Assembly (NCBI RefSeq): GCF_030269925.1
Contig: NC_085126.1
Coordinates: forward strand, 188,501 to 252,500
Source of the DNA: Bombyx mori
Taxonomy: Eukaryota > Arthropoda > Insecta > Lepidoptera > Bombycidae
Direction: 5' to 3'
Length of the DNA: 64,000 bases
In this document: in pieces, positions 22,349-35,030 of the stretch
How the letters are laid out: every line of letters starts with the position of its first letter
How positions within the stretch are numbered: the stretch's first letter is position 1
Program-made: the position numbers and the translations under genes
Notes under the pieces: model-generated
Databases searched by the model: none
Seen by the model: only the letters and a program-made list of their open reading frames with translations
Told to the model about the DNA's origin: nothing

Positions 22349-23951
22349 ACACGTGTGGCAATCCGGGACTGCCGCGGTAAAGCTATTGCATAACATTTTT
22401 TATCAACTTAGGCAATTATAATTAGACAATAATAATTTAATATTATAACAATAATAAAATAAGACCACGCTATATTTATAACCATTAACAAAAGTAAAAC
22501 ATTAACTGTCCCCTTCACACTCATAAACTAGACCGCGCGAGAGAGAGATGGGCAGACTTTTCATGATGCTGATGTAGTGCGACGTCACGCCGCGCGCTTA
22601 TTCACAAACACTACACAAGTGTGAATGTGTTGAACGCGAGCTACATGATAGGCGGAGCGGGGGTGTTAGGTTTAATTTTCGTTACGGAATTTCTTGATTC
22701 GGTTGCCATGTTCAAAGTCCGCGATAAAAGTGCAATAGCTTAAAAATTAAAAAGTATTAGGGATTCTATTTAGCACTGCCTTCTATTTAGCGCTATCTAA
22801 TTATATTCTATTTGGTTAGTCGCACATTTGTAGCCTCAGAAAACGAAGTTGTACCTGCATAAGCTCACGGGTACTCTTAACTTTGAAAGTGCAAAAGACT
22901 CGCAAATAGTCAACATCTATTAATTGCGCATTACAAAAAAATTAAAAACACTTATTAATAAAAAAAAAAACATTAATATATATTATTTTAAGGACGCATA
23001 ATTTATTAAAATACGTCTCATTTAAGCACAAACTATTTGTTCATAATAGTTTTATAATAATCACTTCTCACAACAGTGGTCAAAAGAAACGAATCTCTTA
23101 CATTGTGACTTCGACTGTACTCCGATAAAAACTTGTATTGTACTAATTAACAGTCGAGCGAGTGTTGGTGGATTTTTTACTCTCAGATTACTTAAAATAG
23201 CCATTGAAATGTATCATGGTAGTGGCATCGCTTTTTGTGATTATGTCGAGACATGGTCTGTGAATTGAGTGACAAATCTATTTGCATTGTTGAGCTCAGA
23301 TGCGGAAGCTTGAGGCGCTCGCTGTGTTCAGTTGAGACTGGACAAGAGTTAACAATGGCACTGACCATGTCATACTCACATTGAGGTCGGTTTACCAGAT
23401 CAGTTTCATGCCTCGCCTGTTTCATCCAATCAACAAAGTCGACCTTTCGTCTTAGTATCTTCAAAGATATATCAAATAGTCTAAACGTCTTTAATTCGAT
23501 CGCATTTCTCAAAACCGAACTCGGTAATGTAACATAAAGTGAATAACACAATGTCTTACATACAAAATAATGTTAGAGCAAATATGATCTTTATGTTCGG
23601 AGTCATGCAACTAATATTCATTTGCACGCCTTCAAACATGCGATGATTATGACCAGAGCTGACCACACAAGTCTATGTTGCGACAGATATAGATAGTTTC
23701 GACAAACGACCTTCGAATTAAGCAGGTGATCTTGTCTCACCGACACGCGACTTGTTTGTGCTAAAGACAGGCTTGGGAATACAAATAATCTGCTAATCGG
23801 AAATTGCAGGTACCACCTATAAACAAGTGAACCAGTTCACCTGTCTGCTTATTACGTAAATCAGTGAATAGTTTTATGGCCTTACAAAGTGTCATAGTTA
23901 ACTTCACGCATTTAAAAATCTTATTGTGGCTAGCTAACTGCGTAGTAATAA
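22349..23951. other. Non-coding with one transposase-like relic
   Basis: 22555-22680 has a GC-rich patch with CGACGTCACGCCGCGCGC. The remainder is AT-rich. The only notable frame is the minus-strand one at 23192-23551, listed separately. Confidence 0.4.
23192..23551 (-). pseudogene. Possible hAT-type transposase C-terminal relic
   Basis: A 119-codon open frame. Residues in the middle read SCPVSTEHSERLKLPHLSS, which resembles the PVSTxxxER block and following residues near the C-terminus of hAT/ZBED-type transposases, and the frame ends in a WL-like pair as many of those do. No BED finger or catalytic core is present and no terminal repeats were found. The match is weak, and this may be chance. 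Confidence 0.22.
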
Positions 23952-24168
23952 TCACTACATAGTATAAAACAAAGTCGCTTCTGTCCCTATATCTGTCCCT
24001 CCCTATGTATGCTTAAATCTTTAAAACTACGCAACGGATTTTGATGCGGTTTTTTTAATAGATAGATTGATTGAAGAGGAAGGTTTATATGTATAATACA
24101 TCCATTAAATAGTGGAGAAATCAATAATAAATTACAGTTTCCGAAGCGAAGCGAGGGCGGGTCGCTAG
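23952..24168 (+). mobile_element. Non-autonomous Helitron (family F2)
   Basis: It starts TCACTACATAGTATAAAAC and ends GCGGGTCGCTAG before T, with the AGCGA/TCGCT hairpin. The last about 30 bases match family F1 although the body is different. A second copy is at 48158-48369. Confidence 0.8.
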
Positions 24169-26165
24169 TATATTATAACAACAGTGTGGAAATATAACAA
24201 GAAAAGATTAGTCAATTTTCTGCAGAAACAACTCCAGTTCTTGATGTAAGTTCTAATGTATGATATAAATGATCTAATTTATGCTGTAGATTCTAATAGT
24301 ACTTCACGTACAGAACTGACCAACATGTGAAGTCTGCTCAATTTATTGAATGTTACATAATGGCTACTGTTATCTGGATTTAACTCCCTTCCTCTATTTC
24401 TCGAGCGCTGACCTGCCATTCTTTCGGAGGAACATAAAGAGGCTCCTTCTTGGAGAATTGCAATACCGAGTGCAATGCAAGCTCCACGTTTAAAAGTTAA
24501 AATTAAAAGCATGTGTTAGGGAAGTGAGAAAAGCTTTAGATAGAGATATTAGGTTCCCATAACTTTTAAGCAAACGGATGCTTCCTAATTCCTAGTACAT
24601 ATTTTGTAAATTTACTTATTATGTTATCAGTAAAAGCAAATATTAAAATACATTTTAAAAAATATCGAAATTAGGTAGGCGTTTTGAGAATACCGAAAAT
24701 ATTCGCATAAATAAGAGCGGGTGCTCAACATCTCGCTATCTCTCTTACACTTCAGCACTTTTCTGACGGTGACGTCATAAATCGCATTCTGTATCATAGA
24801 CTACGTACAGCATAATGATTACATAAAATCAAACAAATGTGATTACACCTAAGTATATCGATATTACAGTAAAATGGTTCTGATAAGATTTGTAGGTACA
24901 TATATTTCAATGATATTTGTTATTTCCCTTCACTTCCGAAGACAGCCCTGACTTTTAGGGTTACTGTACCTTTGACGTGCCTATTGGCTTAACGAACAGG
25001 TTGAGAACAATTCTTGCTAATAGAGCTTTCAGATCGTGTGCTCTATTAATGATAAATACATAATAATGGTCATTTATTATGAACATTACAAAACATTGAA
25101 GGACATTCATGTATTTATTTATATTTAATATATCTTAGACGGCTGGTAGCTGAATGAGCTCACGGCCCTCCTAGTGTTAAGTGGTCGTCAAAGTTCATAG
25201 ATATAATAGTGTGATGGCCGCCACTCCGTTAAATTTTTGAACTCTATGTCTCGATTGAATAGTAATTACGTTAATTATATTTTTTGCGGGTTTGTTTTTT
25301 ATTCTTCAACGTTCGTGTCGTCCTTTCTGTCGTACCGCTAGATACGAATACAAAGGACATCATCCTTTAAATCCTCTAGACTACGACGGCTTCGTATCGG
25401 GAGTATTTGCTCTAATTATGGTATAGAGTTTCCGTTAGTTCTTAGTGCCTTCTGAAATAGGCCTCATCTGACTGTAGGTCTGGTAGGTCCTGTAGGTCTC
25501 TGTCGGCAGCAAACCTAGTTCCATGTGTGTGTGTGTGTGTGTGTATGTGTGATCCATTGTGAGCCTAAAAACGTTTATTAGACAGTTCATTTATATTGCG
25601 ACTACGTACTCAAGAAGCCCATTAAGTAAGTATACAAAGCACAGTCAATTTGAGAACACAAACAGAAGACCGATATATTTTATTTAAATAGCGTAATTAT
25701 AATTTGTTTACAAGCTAAGATTTGTTTACTGATTAATATTCTTATGACATAATTTTTCATAATTCATGAATATTCGATATTTTTAATAATTTAAGGGAAT
25801 ATCGGTACAACTCTAACTGATATGCTAATAGGTATTAACAGTTGATTTCTAATATGACATAAGTAAGCGAAAATAATGTTTTAATTTAAATTATTTTGTA
25901 ATAAATCGTGAAGTGGAAAGTTGTTATTCGGTTTAGAATCTATTGAGATTATTAACTGATTTCAAAAAAAAAAATAAGTTGTATTATGTATAGACTATGT
26001 ATATATGCTTGAATATTTAGTGTTTAATTTTGTTTTGATTATAACGGTTACAAATATGTTTTTCTATTTTCTATATATTCCATCTACAGCAAATGGAGTT
26101 CCTGTGAAATATACTTTTTTTTTCAGTGCCACATTGTGACACTAAATTATATTTTATGAATTATA
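24169..26165. other. No gene; CRE, Bm1 scrap and (TG)n
   Basis: A perfect CRE palindrome lies at 24770-24777. A degraded Bm1 (minus) covers about 25138-25302. A (TG)n microsatellite is at 25524-25551. The rest is AT-rich without coding signal. Confidence 0.5.
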
Positions 26166-26383
26166 TCTATACTAATATTATAAAGAGGAAAGATTTGTTT
26201 GTTTGTTTGTTTCGAATAGGCTCCGAAACTACTGGACCGATTTGGAAAATTCTTTTTCCATTAGAAGCCGACATTGTCCCTGATGAACATAGGCTACTTT
26301 TTTAAAAATGTTATTTTTTTTTATTTTTTTATGTTTCATGTCTGTTTTAATGTTTCCGAAGCGAAGCGAGGGCGGGTAGCTAG
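26166..26383 (+). mobile_element. Non-autonomous Helitron (family F1), copy 2
   Basis: Same 5' end TCTATACTAATATTATAAAG and body as 4012-4216. The 3' end reads GGGTAGCTAG, one base changed in the terminal hairpin arm relative to the other copies. Confidence 0.8.
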
Positions 26384-26829
26384 TAGTAAATAATTCATTT
26401 AAATCTTATAATAACACTCATAAAGATCTTAAAAGATAGGCATCTTCCTAACGACAATAATTGATTTCGTAGAGTTACCAGGAACGCATACTCTTGTGCG
26501 AGTACTCTTACAAGAGCATTGTGCATAGTGTCGACCTTGTTCGATATACTGGTTTATGATCTAAACGTGATGTACACATTACATTGAATGTTCACACGTT
26601 ATCATTGCACAAGGATCGCTTTCTTTTCTTGTCGCTGATTGAGACAAGCTAACGGCCCCTTTGATCGTAAATTGTGTTATTTTTACAATTTTGTATAGAA
26701 CCTTAAATAACGGCTTTCATCACTAATCATAATTATTAATAGTTTTACTCTTATTACTACTAAAATTAAGGTACTATTGTACTTTTCTTTAAATCGGTAA
26801 GTCATCAGTCGACGTCGCCCTAAGCACGT

Positions 26830-27125
26830 CATTACGGATCCTCCCGATCCATTAACGGTGCTTTTAGGTACCACAAGCACCAGTCACCGTCCTCGTCGAA
26901 CCCGTCGCTTGCAACGAAGGGCTCGACGAGTGAATTAACCCATAGACACAGCCCACTGAGTTTCGCGCCGGATTTTCTCAGTGGGTCGCGTTTCCGATCC
27001 GGTGGTAGATTCTGCAAAGCACTGCTCTTGCTAGGACCAGTGTTAGCAACACTCCCGGTTTGAGCCCCGTGAGCTCACCTACACGTTAAGGAGAAGCTGA
27101 AATAGCCTCTCAAGGCTATCAGCAT
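26830..27125 (-). repeat. Repeat family C, longest copy
   Basis: Read on the minus strand: CCTTGAGAGGCTATTTCAGC, GTAGGTGAGCTCACGGGG, AATCTACCACCGGATCGG, AAACTCAGTGGGCTGTGTC, then a frame with PPDRKRDPLRKSG and SGLCLW, and a region around GACGGGTTCGACGAGGACGG. No poly(A) and no inverted repeats were seen. Class unknown. Confidence 0.7.
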
Positions 27126-29049
27126 AGGTAGTGAAAAAAAAAGGTAAGTCATAATAACATTAGACCAATACGCCACCAGTTATCTTTAGTTTATTGACAG
27201 AGTTGAAAGAATTTGGGCCATCATCAGTCAGAAGGGTTGAATAGTTGTAGAGTGGATTCAAACTTATGTCTGGACAGTTGGACTATGAGCTCGATTGCTT
27301 TTTAGCTAATAAGAAAGTATCTCGTCCGATTTGTGTTGCAATCGAATTCAAATTACTCAGAGAAGACGTAAATACCAATTTGCAGCGTAATGTCTTGTAA
27401 ACTGCGCACAAAGGCGCCTCGTGACGTCACTGCACTCGCTCTCGCCTGTTTGAGGTCACCTTGGCTTATGCAAATGCCACAGCACTGTCCATATTGTATC
27501 ATACTTACCAGTCTATTGCATTCGCTCCCGCCGGAGAGCGACCGTTGTGACAAGCTACCCTGCCCTCAGAAAATTAAATAGAAGCACACGTCTACTTGAT
27601 ATGTTTTGTATATTCTTTACAGGATATCCCGAGTCGCAAACGCGGTTAAGTTTAATGACTAGTTCAAATATCAGAAATTATATACGAAATATAAACGTGA
27701 GATTAAACTGTGGGCTTTAATTCGGTTTTTAATGCTTTTGTAGACAAGAGTCCGTGATCCCGGGCTGCTCCATCCCACGTGGTTACTGTGGCTCATTAAC
27801 GTGTTGGGCGCAATATTATAACTACCGCTGGAGAATCTTTTCAATTCTCGCATCAAGAAGGACATTTTAGAATATGAACGTGGGAGTTGGATTAATGTTC
27901 CAGGTCGTAGGGTTGAACTCCGTTATCGAAGGCCAAGGGTGCGTCGGTATAACAGAGATGATGTGATCAACTCTAATAACTTCTAATAACAATGAAACAC
28001 ACCGCACAAACCATAATTCCGTGAACGGCCACACGACGGAGGAACAAGATTGTGTAATAAAGTGAGGCATGCAATTCTGTAAATGAACACTTATGATGGG
28101 GTTTACCGAGCACTGATTTGTGTTGATACTCTCATCGTGCTTGGCTTGTATGTATCTATTCGTGAATAAGTGGTGTTTTTATAATTATCGCCTATTTTTC
28201 CCTAATAGTTGGATTATCACGAAACTATATAGACATATTTTTGGGTAATATTCAAGACAATACAATAACATGTTACCACGAGATGTTCTAATGATGAACC
28301 TGTGTAACAGAACTCTTCGATGGCTACTCGTAAATTCACCGAGTGTAGAGTTCTTTAGATTCGTCGTAAGAGTACTTACTATTCACTTAATTGAGTCGAA
28401 AATGAAGATGTCTCTTCTAAACATTAAAATAAAATACATCGTTTCATAAAAAAAATACCATGTAACAAACAATATGTCGTCTTTCAAACAAACAAAAAAT
28501 TAACAAAAACAATCTGTCAAAAGACTATATAAAACAAAATAGGCAAATGGAATCTTTTGTTCGTGTCTATGGTAATGACACGAGTCACGAATGACATATG
28601 TCAACGACAAAAGCATTTAATTGTTTGACACGTGAAGTTGTTTAAAGAAGCTAGTATACGATGGAACCAGAGAAAGCAGTCTTGCGTTTCACTTCTTAAC
28701 TAGCTGACAGATAAATGTTGTCCCATCCTTTATAATAAATTTCATTATTTATATTTTTGAGCATTTCCAGGAAACTTTTTATCTAAAACCTTATAACGGA
28801 AATTATGAAAACTGTTCTCGATATCGATAACCTTCGATAATTTCGATTAACAATATTACTCCATTACATTACATCTACATTGTAAACAGTATAGATTTTG
28901 TGACATAGGTACGCAATTAAGGCTATCAAGTGAGCACGTTGCGTTTGTCAACTGCCTTCGCGTTACATCGCACAGGAGTGGCCCCTGGACTAAGTAAGGA
29001 CAAATTCTTTTGCTACAATTAGTAAAAAAAAAAAGACTGTCAGTGTGAC
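27126..29049. other. No gene seen
   Basis: 27400-27560 is relatively GC-rich with a CRE at 27422-27429 and an octamer-like TATGCAAAT at about 27467. No known repeat is present over that patch. The remainder is unstructured. Confidence 0.4.
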
Positions 29050-29079
29050 TGAATATAATATAATATAAATATAATATAA

Positions 29080-29327
29080 ATATTTACTAACAATCACGCC
29101 ACGTTAACTGGTCCCGTGATAAGTTCGTAAAGAACTTGGGTTACAGGTACCAGATAACGGAAATAAATGTAAGATTTTTATTATACACATACATATATTT
29201 AATATACATCCATAACCCTGGAAAAGACATTTATATTTATCATACAAATATCTTCCCTTGGCGGGATTCGAACCCGCGACCCCCTTGTGTAGTGACGATG
29301 TCACTTACCACTACACCAGACGGTCGT
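29080..29327 (-). mobile_element. tRNA-derived SINE (family E), copy 1
   Basis: The minus-strand head CGTCTGGTGTAGTGGTAAG is an A box and CGGGTTCGAATCCCGCC is a B box, about 72 bp of tRNA-like sequence. An unrelated body follows, ending GTGATTGTTAGTAAATATTT with an AT-rich tail (29050-29085). Same as 49871-50118. Confidence 0.82.
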
Positions 29328-29364
29328 TAAATGAATGAAATGAATGAATAAACGAATGAATGAA
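29328..29364. repeat. (GAAT)n microsatellite
   Basis: An imperfect ATGAATGAAATGAATG run between SINE E and the LINE B copy, perhaps the scar of one of them. Confidence 0.7.
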
Positions 29365-29377
29365 ATTCCTTGAATAT

Positions 29378-29720
29378 GTGCTCTGACCAATTGTTCGAGA
29401 TGATACCGGTATCTCGTTTTTACCATCGCACCGCCCGCCACCGGAGTAGAGTTCATCCATACTACCTGGAGCCACTGCGGTCATCCACAGTGCGTTTCCA
29501 GAGGTATTTTTGTCACGTACCATCCGGCTATGGATTGAGCTCCCCTCCACGGTGTTTCCCGAGCGCTATGACATGTCCTTCTTCAAACGAGGCTTGTGGA
29601 GAGTATTAAGCGGTAGGCAGCGGCTTGGCTCTGCCCCTGGCATTGCTGAAGTCCATGGGCGACGCTAACCACTCACTAACCAACCACTATGCTCGTCTGC
29701 CTACAAGAGCAATAAAAAAC
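29378..29720 (+). mobile_element. LINE family B, truncated coding end plus tail
   Basis: It encodes LFEMIPVSRFYHRTARHRS and VHPYYLEPLRSSTVRFQR, then loses frame relative to the copy at 53225. The tail GGCAGCGGCTTGGCTCTGCC follows, ending near AGCAATAAAAAAC. Confidence 0.85.
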
Positions 29721-31129
29721 AAAAAGCTTGAATATGTAAGTATCTCGTAAATCTCATGATCGAGATTCAGGATGCTGGATTTCGTTTCTTTAAATGATAG
29801 CTAACGGTACACGAATGGTTCCTTTTCCTTTACCTCACTAAGTGCTACCGTGAGTTAAAAACAAACGCGCGTAATAAAATCCCGTCTGAAGACACATCGA
29901 CTTTATATTCATCACGCCCCATTGTTCCCATCGCGGCCAGACTAACTACGATGACAAATACCATGCGTATGCATACATTAACGAGTGTTGAATGAAATAT
30001 ATGCAATAGCAATGCGTGGACAAAAGAAGCATTTAATAAAGTTTATTAGCAGACGTGTGGCCTAGTTGATGTTAAATGATGACTGAAGTTTATAAATGAT
30101 TCTGTTAGCTAATAAAATCATCAGTTCGTAGTCATTTTACCGTTCTCCGTTAAAAACGGAGGCCTATGAGACAAAGGGTGTGACGTGGTGTGGCCCTGTG
30201 CTAATAATACAAACCGGCAACTCAACTCTCCTCTCACTGGACCCACAGCCACGGTTTTGTCGCAATTTTCCCTCCAAGTTTCATTCATAATTAATCATCC
30301 TCTGCCTTCCGCGTTTAGACCTGGACATTGTGTTACGTATTTTATAATTTTGGACACTTCGCACATTGTACAATGACCTTATTTAAATTTGGAGTGCTAA
30401 ATGGGAATAGTTCCCCTGCGCTTATCAACTACCTAAGTGCCTATTAACGCTCTAAAAAGTTGGTATCTGAGAAATCTTAGTAATCTAGAATAGGCTTGGC
30501 TCCATTATCCATGAACTTGATGACACCGAGAGGCGAGTACCTACGAAACTCAATCAAAGAACACTCGAATATTAGAAGCTAGAATTTTAGGATCTTGTCA
30601 TGGTTTGATTCGTTTCTTGGCAAGGCAGTTCCATCGAGCGCCTCCTGGTGCTATGGACCCTTCCAAGGAGGGCACTAGAACTTGCGTGACTCATCTATGC
30701 AATCAGCAATTCATGTGAAATCGACATTAGGCTACCCGCTGTATTCGTGTTCAAGCCTCTTCACTCTGTGGGACGATAAGAGGTCACCAAGCGCGCTGTA
30801 GTAGTTGATCTTGAAGTTATTCGCGTTACTGTCGTAGGTGATTATAGGATCATGTAATGGATACGATGCGAGGCACGTGCGATGCTTGCCACCGCTGACG
30901 ACCTTGCGCGGAACTGCGAGACAACGTGATGCGGTCCAGTTACATCCTTCGGTAACTGAGACTTTTGATCGCTACATTGGCGTAGTCGCCATAGTCGTAC
31001 CATATTGAATACTCTGCTCTGGGGTTCGAATTCGAGTTCAAGGGGGAATCACCATTTTGTAAGCAATTTAAGTAAATAAATTCAATCTGCTAATGAGGGT
31101 CATTACGAGTGCCCGCAGGGACAAAAAAA
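29721..31129. other. No gene seen
   Basis: No supported feature. A somewhat GC-richer stretch at 30620-30990 may be an old, unrecognised repeat. Confidence 0.4.
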
Positions 31130-31232
31130 TTTTTTTATTGCCGTGTAGGCAGACGAACGCACGGCCCACCTGATGGTGAGTGGTCACCGTCGTTCATGGA
31201 CATCAGCAATGCCAGGGGCAGAACCAAGCCGC
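31130..31232 (-). mobile_element. LINE tail B, short copy
   Basis: Antisense tail: TTTTTATTGCCGTGTAGGC, CGGCCCACCTGATGGTGAG, AATGCCAGGGGCAGAACC. Confidence 0.8.
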
Positions 31233-31819
31233 GTGATGACGTAGCTCCTCAAGTGCACTGTTACAACGAGAGCCATCAATCAAAATGGCAGCTATTATGC
31301 TTGTGGCAGAAATAGACTGGATTGCTGAACTAGGTAGGAACTAGAGCATCCATATCTCCCATTTACGATGACGACCACTTAAAGTCGCGTATGCAGTGAG
31401 CTCGAGCTTGTTTGTTAATCAACGTTCATTAAAATCAGTTGCAAACTTGTTTTGCACGTAGTGTGCGCAGGTTGTGTGGTGACGTCACACCTCACCTTGC
31501 CTCGCCCACATGATCAGCTTGTGACAATATGGAATGTAGTCGTGTATTGTTATTTAATTTATTTTTATTGAGAGAACTTTGAGGCGTGAGGTTGAACTCT
31601 CAATTGTATTGTCCACGACCCCAATCTCCAAACCCAAACGGCTGACTGCACACGGTACTCTGATACCCACGGGAAGGGGTGGGGTGAAATTCACTTTTAA
31701 CGGTTTCATTAGGACACCTCTGCTCACACCAGAACTGCTCGTCATTTCAGATACAACCAGATAAGCTGTGAGCTTCGTCATACACGCGTCATACATTTTC
31801 TGCAAACGTCGCACTACAA

Positions 31820-31975
31820 AATAAAATCAAACCCGCAAAATTATAATTTGCGTAATTACTGGTGGTAGGACCTCTTATGATTCCGCGCGGGTAGGTACCA
31901 TACCGTGAAGCAGTAATGCGTTTCGGCTTAAAGGGCGGGGCAGCTGTTGTAACTATACTGAGAACTTAGAACTTA
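31820..31975 (+). mobile_element. Bm1 SINE, middle segment
   Basis: From AAATCAAACCCGCAAAATTA through GGTGGTAGGACCTCTTATG to CTGAGAACTTAGAACTTATA; head and tail both missing. A CRE lies upstream at 31480-31487. Confidence 0.8.
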
Positions 31976-32348
31976 TATAACTATAACACTACTAATTTCG
32001 ATACCTGCTACTAATTCCTTAGAGAGAGAGAGACAGCGAGAACAGTCCTGAACCCGGATAATAAGGCACTAAAACTCAGACTAAATGTTTACTCGAATAC
32101 TGACAACATTAAATAGTTTTATTAGTTTAAAAAAACTAGTTTCGTCCATGAAACACAACTTGTTTCTATATTAAGACATTCACGATATAAATTTCAATTG
32201 AATTCAAAGTATTTTTTTTAACAGATGAATTTAGAAAAAAAAAACAAAATTGTCTAACAAGAGCATGCGTTAATACAGCAGTGCAGATGAATTCTCACAT
32301 CGATTCTGAAGTTATACAAGCAAGTTGCAGTACTGTAGGATAGAGCTT

Positions 32349-32603
32349 GTTTTTTTTTTTTTTTTATTGCTTAGATGTGTAGACGAGCTCACAGACCACC
32401 TGATGTTAAGTGGTTACTGGAGCCCATAGACATATATAACGTAAATGCGCCACCCACCTTGAGATATAAGTTCTAAGGTCTCAGTATAGTTACAACGGCT
32501 GCCCCACCCTTCAAACCGAAACGCATTACTGTTTCACGGCAGAAATAGGCAAAGCGATGGTACCTACCCGTCCGGACTCACAAGAGGTCCTACCACCAGT
32601 AAT
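32349..32603 (-). mobile_element. Bm1 SINE, body only
   Basis: A T-run then ATTGCTTAGATGTGTAGACG, ending GTCCTACCACCAGTAATT. Well preserved, no tRNA head. Confidence 0.88.
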
Positions 32604-33009
32604 TGATTTCAGATATATCATCAGAATCGTTTTGAAAAGTCTACGCATGCCCTTTGAGTAAAATACGGTCGTGGCGATGGGTCCTGTGGCCCCTGAGAGC
32701 GGTGCAGAGTGTGGCGCCATGACCTTGTTACTTGGTGTCGTAATTATTAATTAGTTGTCACGAAGTGTCGTGTTTGTCTATTGACCTGTTGTCATGTTTG
32801 CTAGTGTCAAGGCTAGTACGAGTATTATATCAGCGTCCTATTTGTTGTTAAATAATATTTAAATGTGTTTAATTGTACTGTGAACACTCTTCTCTGAAAG
32901 CTCACACTGAGCCAAATCAGAAAGTAAAATTCAGGTTTGTTTTCACGTTAGATCAGCAGATGAGCTCACTATCCACTTGAACATCCACTTTGAGACATTA
33001 CTGGTGTAG

Positions 33010-33126
33010 GTTTTTTTTTATTGCCCTTGTAGGCAGACGAGCTTACGGCCCACCTGATGGTGAGTGGTTACCGTCGCCCATGGACTTCAGCAATGCCAGG
33101 GGCAGAGCCAAGCCGCTGCCTACCGC
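33010..33126 (-). mobile_element. LINE tail B, short copy
   Basis: TTTTTATTGCCCTTGTAGGC to AAGCCGCTGCCTACCGCT, the full tail in antisense, close to consensus. Confidence 0.85.
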
Positions 33127-33756
33127 TAGAAGGTAGGAAGAAGTAGGTTTCTATCGTTAACGTCCGTGAGCGACGATGACCACGGAAATGCTTACACATG
33201 AGCCAGCTGTCCTTGTCGCAGTGAGCGAATAATACAAAATATATTTCCTGTTCTAACCTTTTGTTCCCATTTTAAATAAAAAACCTCTCCCAAAAAGAGA
33301 TTTTTTTTAATCTTTAACCACATTATTACAGTTGTATTGATTGTAATGTTATTTGAAGCAACGTGCTGTAAAATAAAGCCATTATTATTATTGGTTACTT
33401 TAACATGCAAGACGTGACTTTTAGCAGCCATTTGGTAATTCAAAAAAAAAATATTACACTTACAACTAGCAATAAAATGTTACAGTACATATATTTCAAC
33501 GTTGATTGCGGACACCTTATTAATATATTTAAAATATATATTCGATGGCACCAAACGGTTTTCAAGATTCTTTTTCTATTTTGAGCACTAGAACAAGTAG
33601 CTTACTTAAACCCAAAATCCGAATACAGAATATCGATACATATAAATAAAATTGGAGTGCCTGTTTGTAATATTGAAATAACCGCTTTTTACTACATGCA
33701 TATGAATATAATTATATATATATGGCACATACACCAAAATAACATTTTTTACAATT
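33127..33756. other. No gene seen
   Basis: AT-rich, only short chance frames. Confidence 0.5.
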
Positions 33757-33999
33757 TTTGTCTGTCTGTCTGTCTTTCTTTCTGTCTGTTTGTTCCGGCT
33801 CTGGAACGGATGGACTGATTTTGACGGGACTTTCACTGATAGGTAGCTGATAAGGAGTAACTTAAGCTCTTTTTTTAGACTAGCTTCGTCCCGCGGCGTC
33901 ACCCGCGGTACGACAATAAACGCGGGTAACAGCGAGGGACTGAGCTAATTAATAATGAAATTAAATGTTCCCGAAGCGAAGTCAGAGCGGATGGTTAGT
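33757..33999 (+). mobile_element. Degenerate Helitron-like element
   Basis: A (CTGT)n stretch followed by GGAACGGATGGACTGATTTTG and a 3' part, CCCGAAGCGAAGTCAGAGCGG then GGTTAGT, that resembles the Helitron 3' terminus of families F1/F2 with substitutions. Confidence 0.5.
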
Positions 34000-34087
34000 C
34001 TTTAATAAGAAACACTCCGACCGGGATTGGAATGTGAATCACAGATTAATATAATAGTCACTACGATGTGAATGTGTCAAATGTTTT

Positions 34088-34467
34088 TTTTTAAGAGATT
34101 TTATGACTTAGTAACTGAGACCTTTAAGTCATGTCTTATTTTAATTTATATTATTCATATTTTTATGAAAAATGATATTATGGAGTGAAATGAAATGAAG
34201 ATGATTAATTTAAGACACTGATCAACTGGGATGAAATTAAATGAAATGAATTGAGATGATATGGGATGAAATATAATCTCAGTAAAATGGTGGTCATTTA
34301 CTAAGATTTTATCAGTGGACTTTTTGGAGGAGCCCGAGAAGTTACGTCCAGCGGCTTTGTTTCATTTTCCCACATTTGTGCACTTTCACAGATATTAAAC
34401 ATTTAATAAACCATCATTATTACACATTTAAACCCGAAGAAACACTAAATAGACAAAATAAAACAAA
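34088..34467 (+). repeat. Dispersed repeat family G, copy 2
   Basis: The same sequence as 1610-1986, opposite strand: GATATTATGGAGTGAAATG, GTGGTCATTTACTAAGATTT, CATTTGTGCACTTTCACAG, CTAAATAGACAAAATAAA. No ORF. Confidence 0.75.
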
Positions 34468-34865
34468 TCACACAACTTCACTCCTCGCGTTCCCGCCAAA
34501 AAGTCCGTGTCAAATGTGAACGCAACACTTCACAGATTAAACAGTAACATTAAACTCGAACATCAAAAATACCAGGAGCACAACCATCCACTAATTTCGG
34601 GAACTCTGTAATATATTATGTACATACTTTTTCAAGTAATTTGTTGTTTAGTTAAGTAAGATATTCGCCTACATAGTTTCACAAGTAATAACTTATCGCC
34701 TACTCGTCATTGCAAATATACGCAACCGGGTGTTTGATGTTTAAGCTTTATAAATTAATGGTGATTAAACATTTACTTCTCGTCTTAGTTTCGATGATAT
34801 TGCGTAGAAGAAAATTAACAGCCTCTTCTTAATTCTTAAGAGCTAACTTTGCTATCAATGTCTAT

Positions 34866-35030
34866 GCAGTTTGGAGGGTGGGGCAGCCGTTGTAACTATA
34901 CTGAGACTTTAGAACTTGTATCTCAAGGTGGGTGGCGCGTCTACGTTGTAGATGTCTATGGGCTCCAGTAACCACTTAACACCAGGTGGGCTGTGAGCTC
35001 GTCCACCAATCAAAACAATAAAAAAAAAAT
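34866..35030 (+). mobile_element. Bm1 SINE, 3' half
   Basis: GGAGGGTGGGGCAGCCGTTG through CACCAGGTGGGCTGTGAGC to CAATAAAAAAAAAT. 5'-truncated. Confidence 0.85.

Noticed and set aside
29254..29327. tRNA gene (A and B boxes)
   Set aside because: The tRNA-like unit is the head of a 250-bp SINE with a second copy at 49871; it is followed by SINE body, not a tRNA terminator.
33720..33760. A TATA-rich stretch as a promoter
   Set aside because: Simple AT repeat beside a degenerate Helitron; no exon or start nearby.
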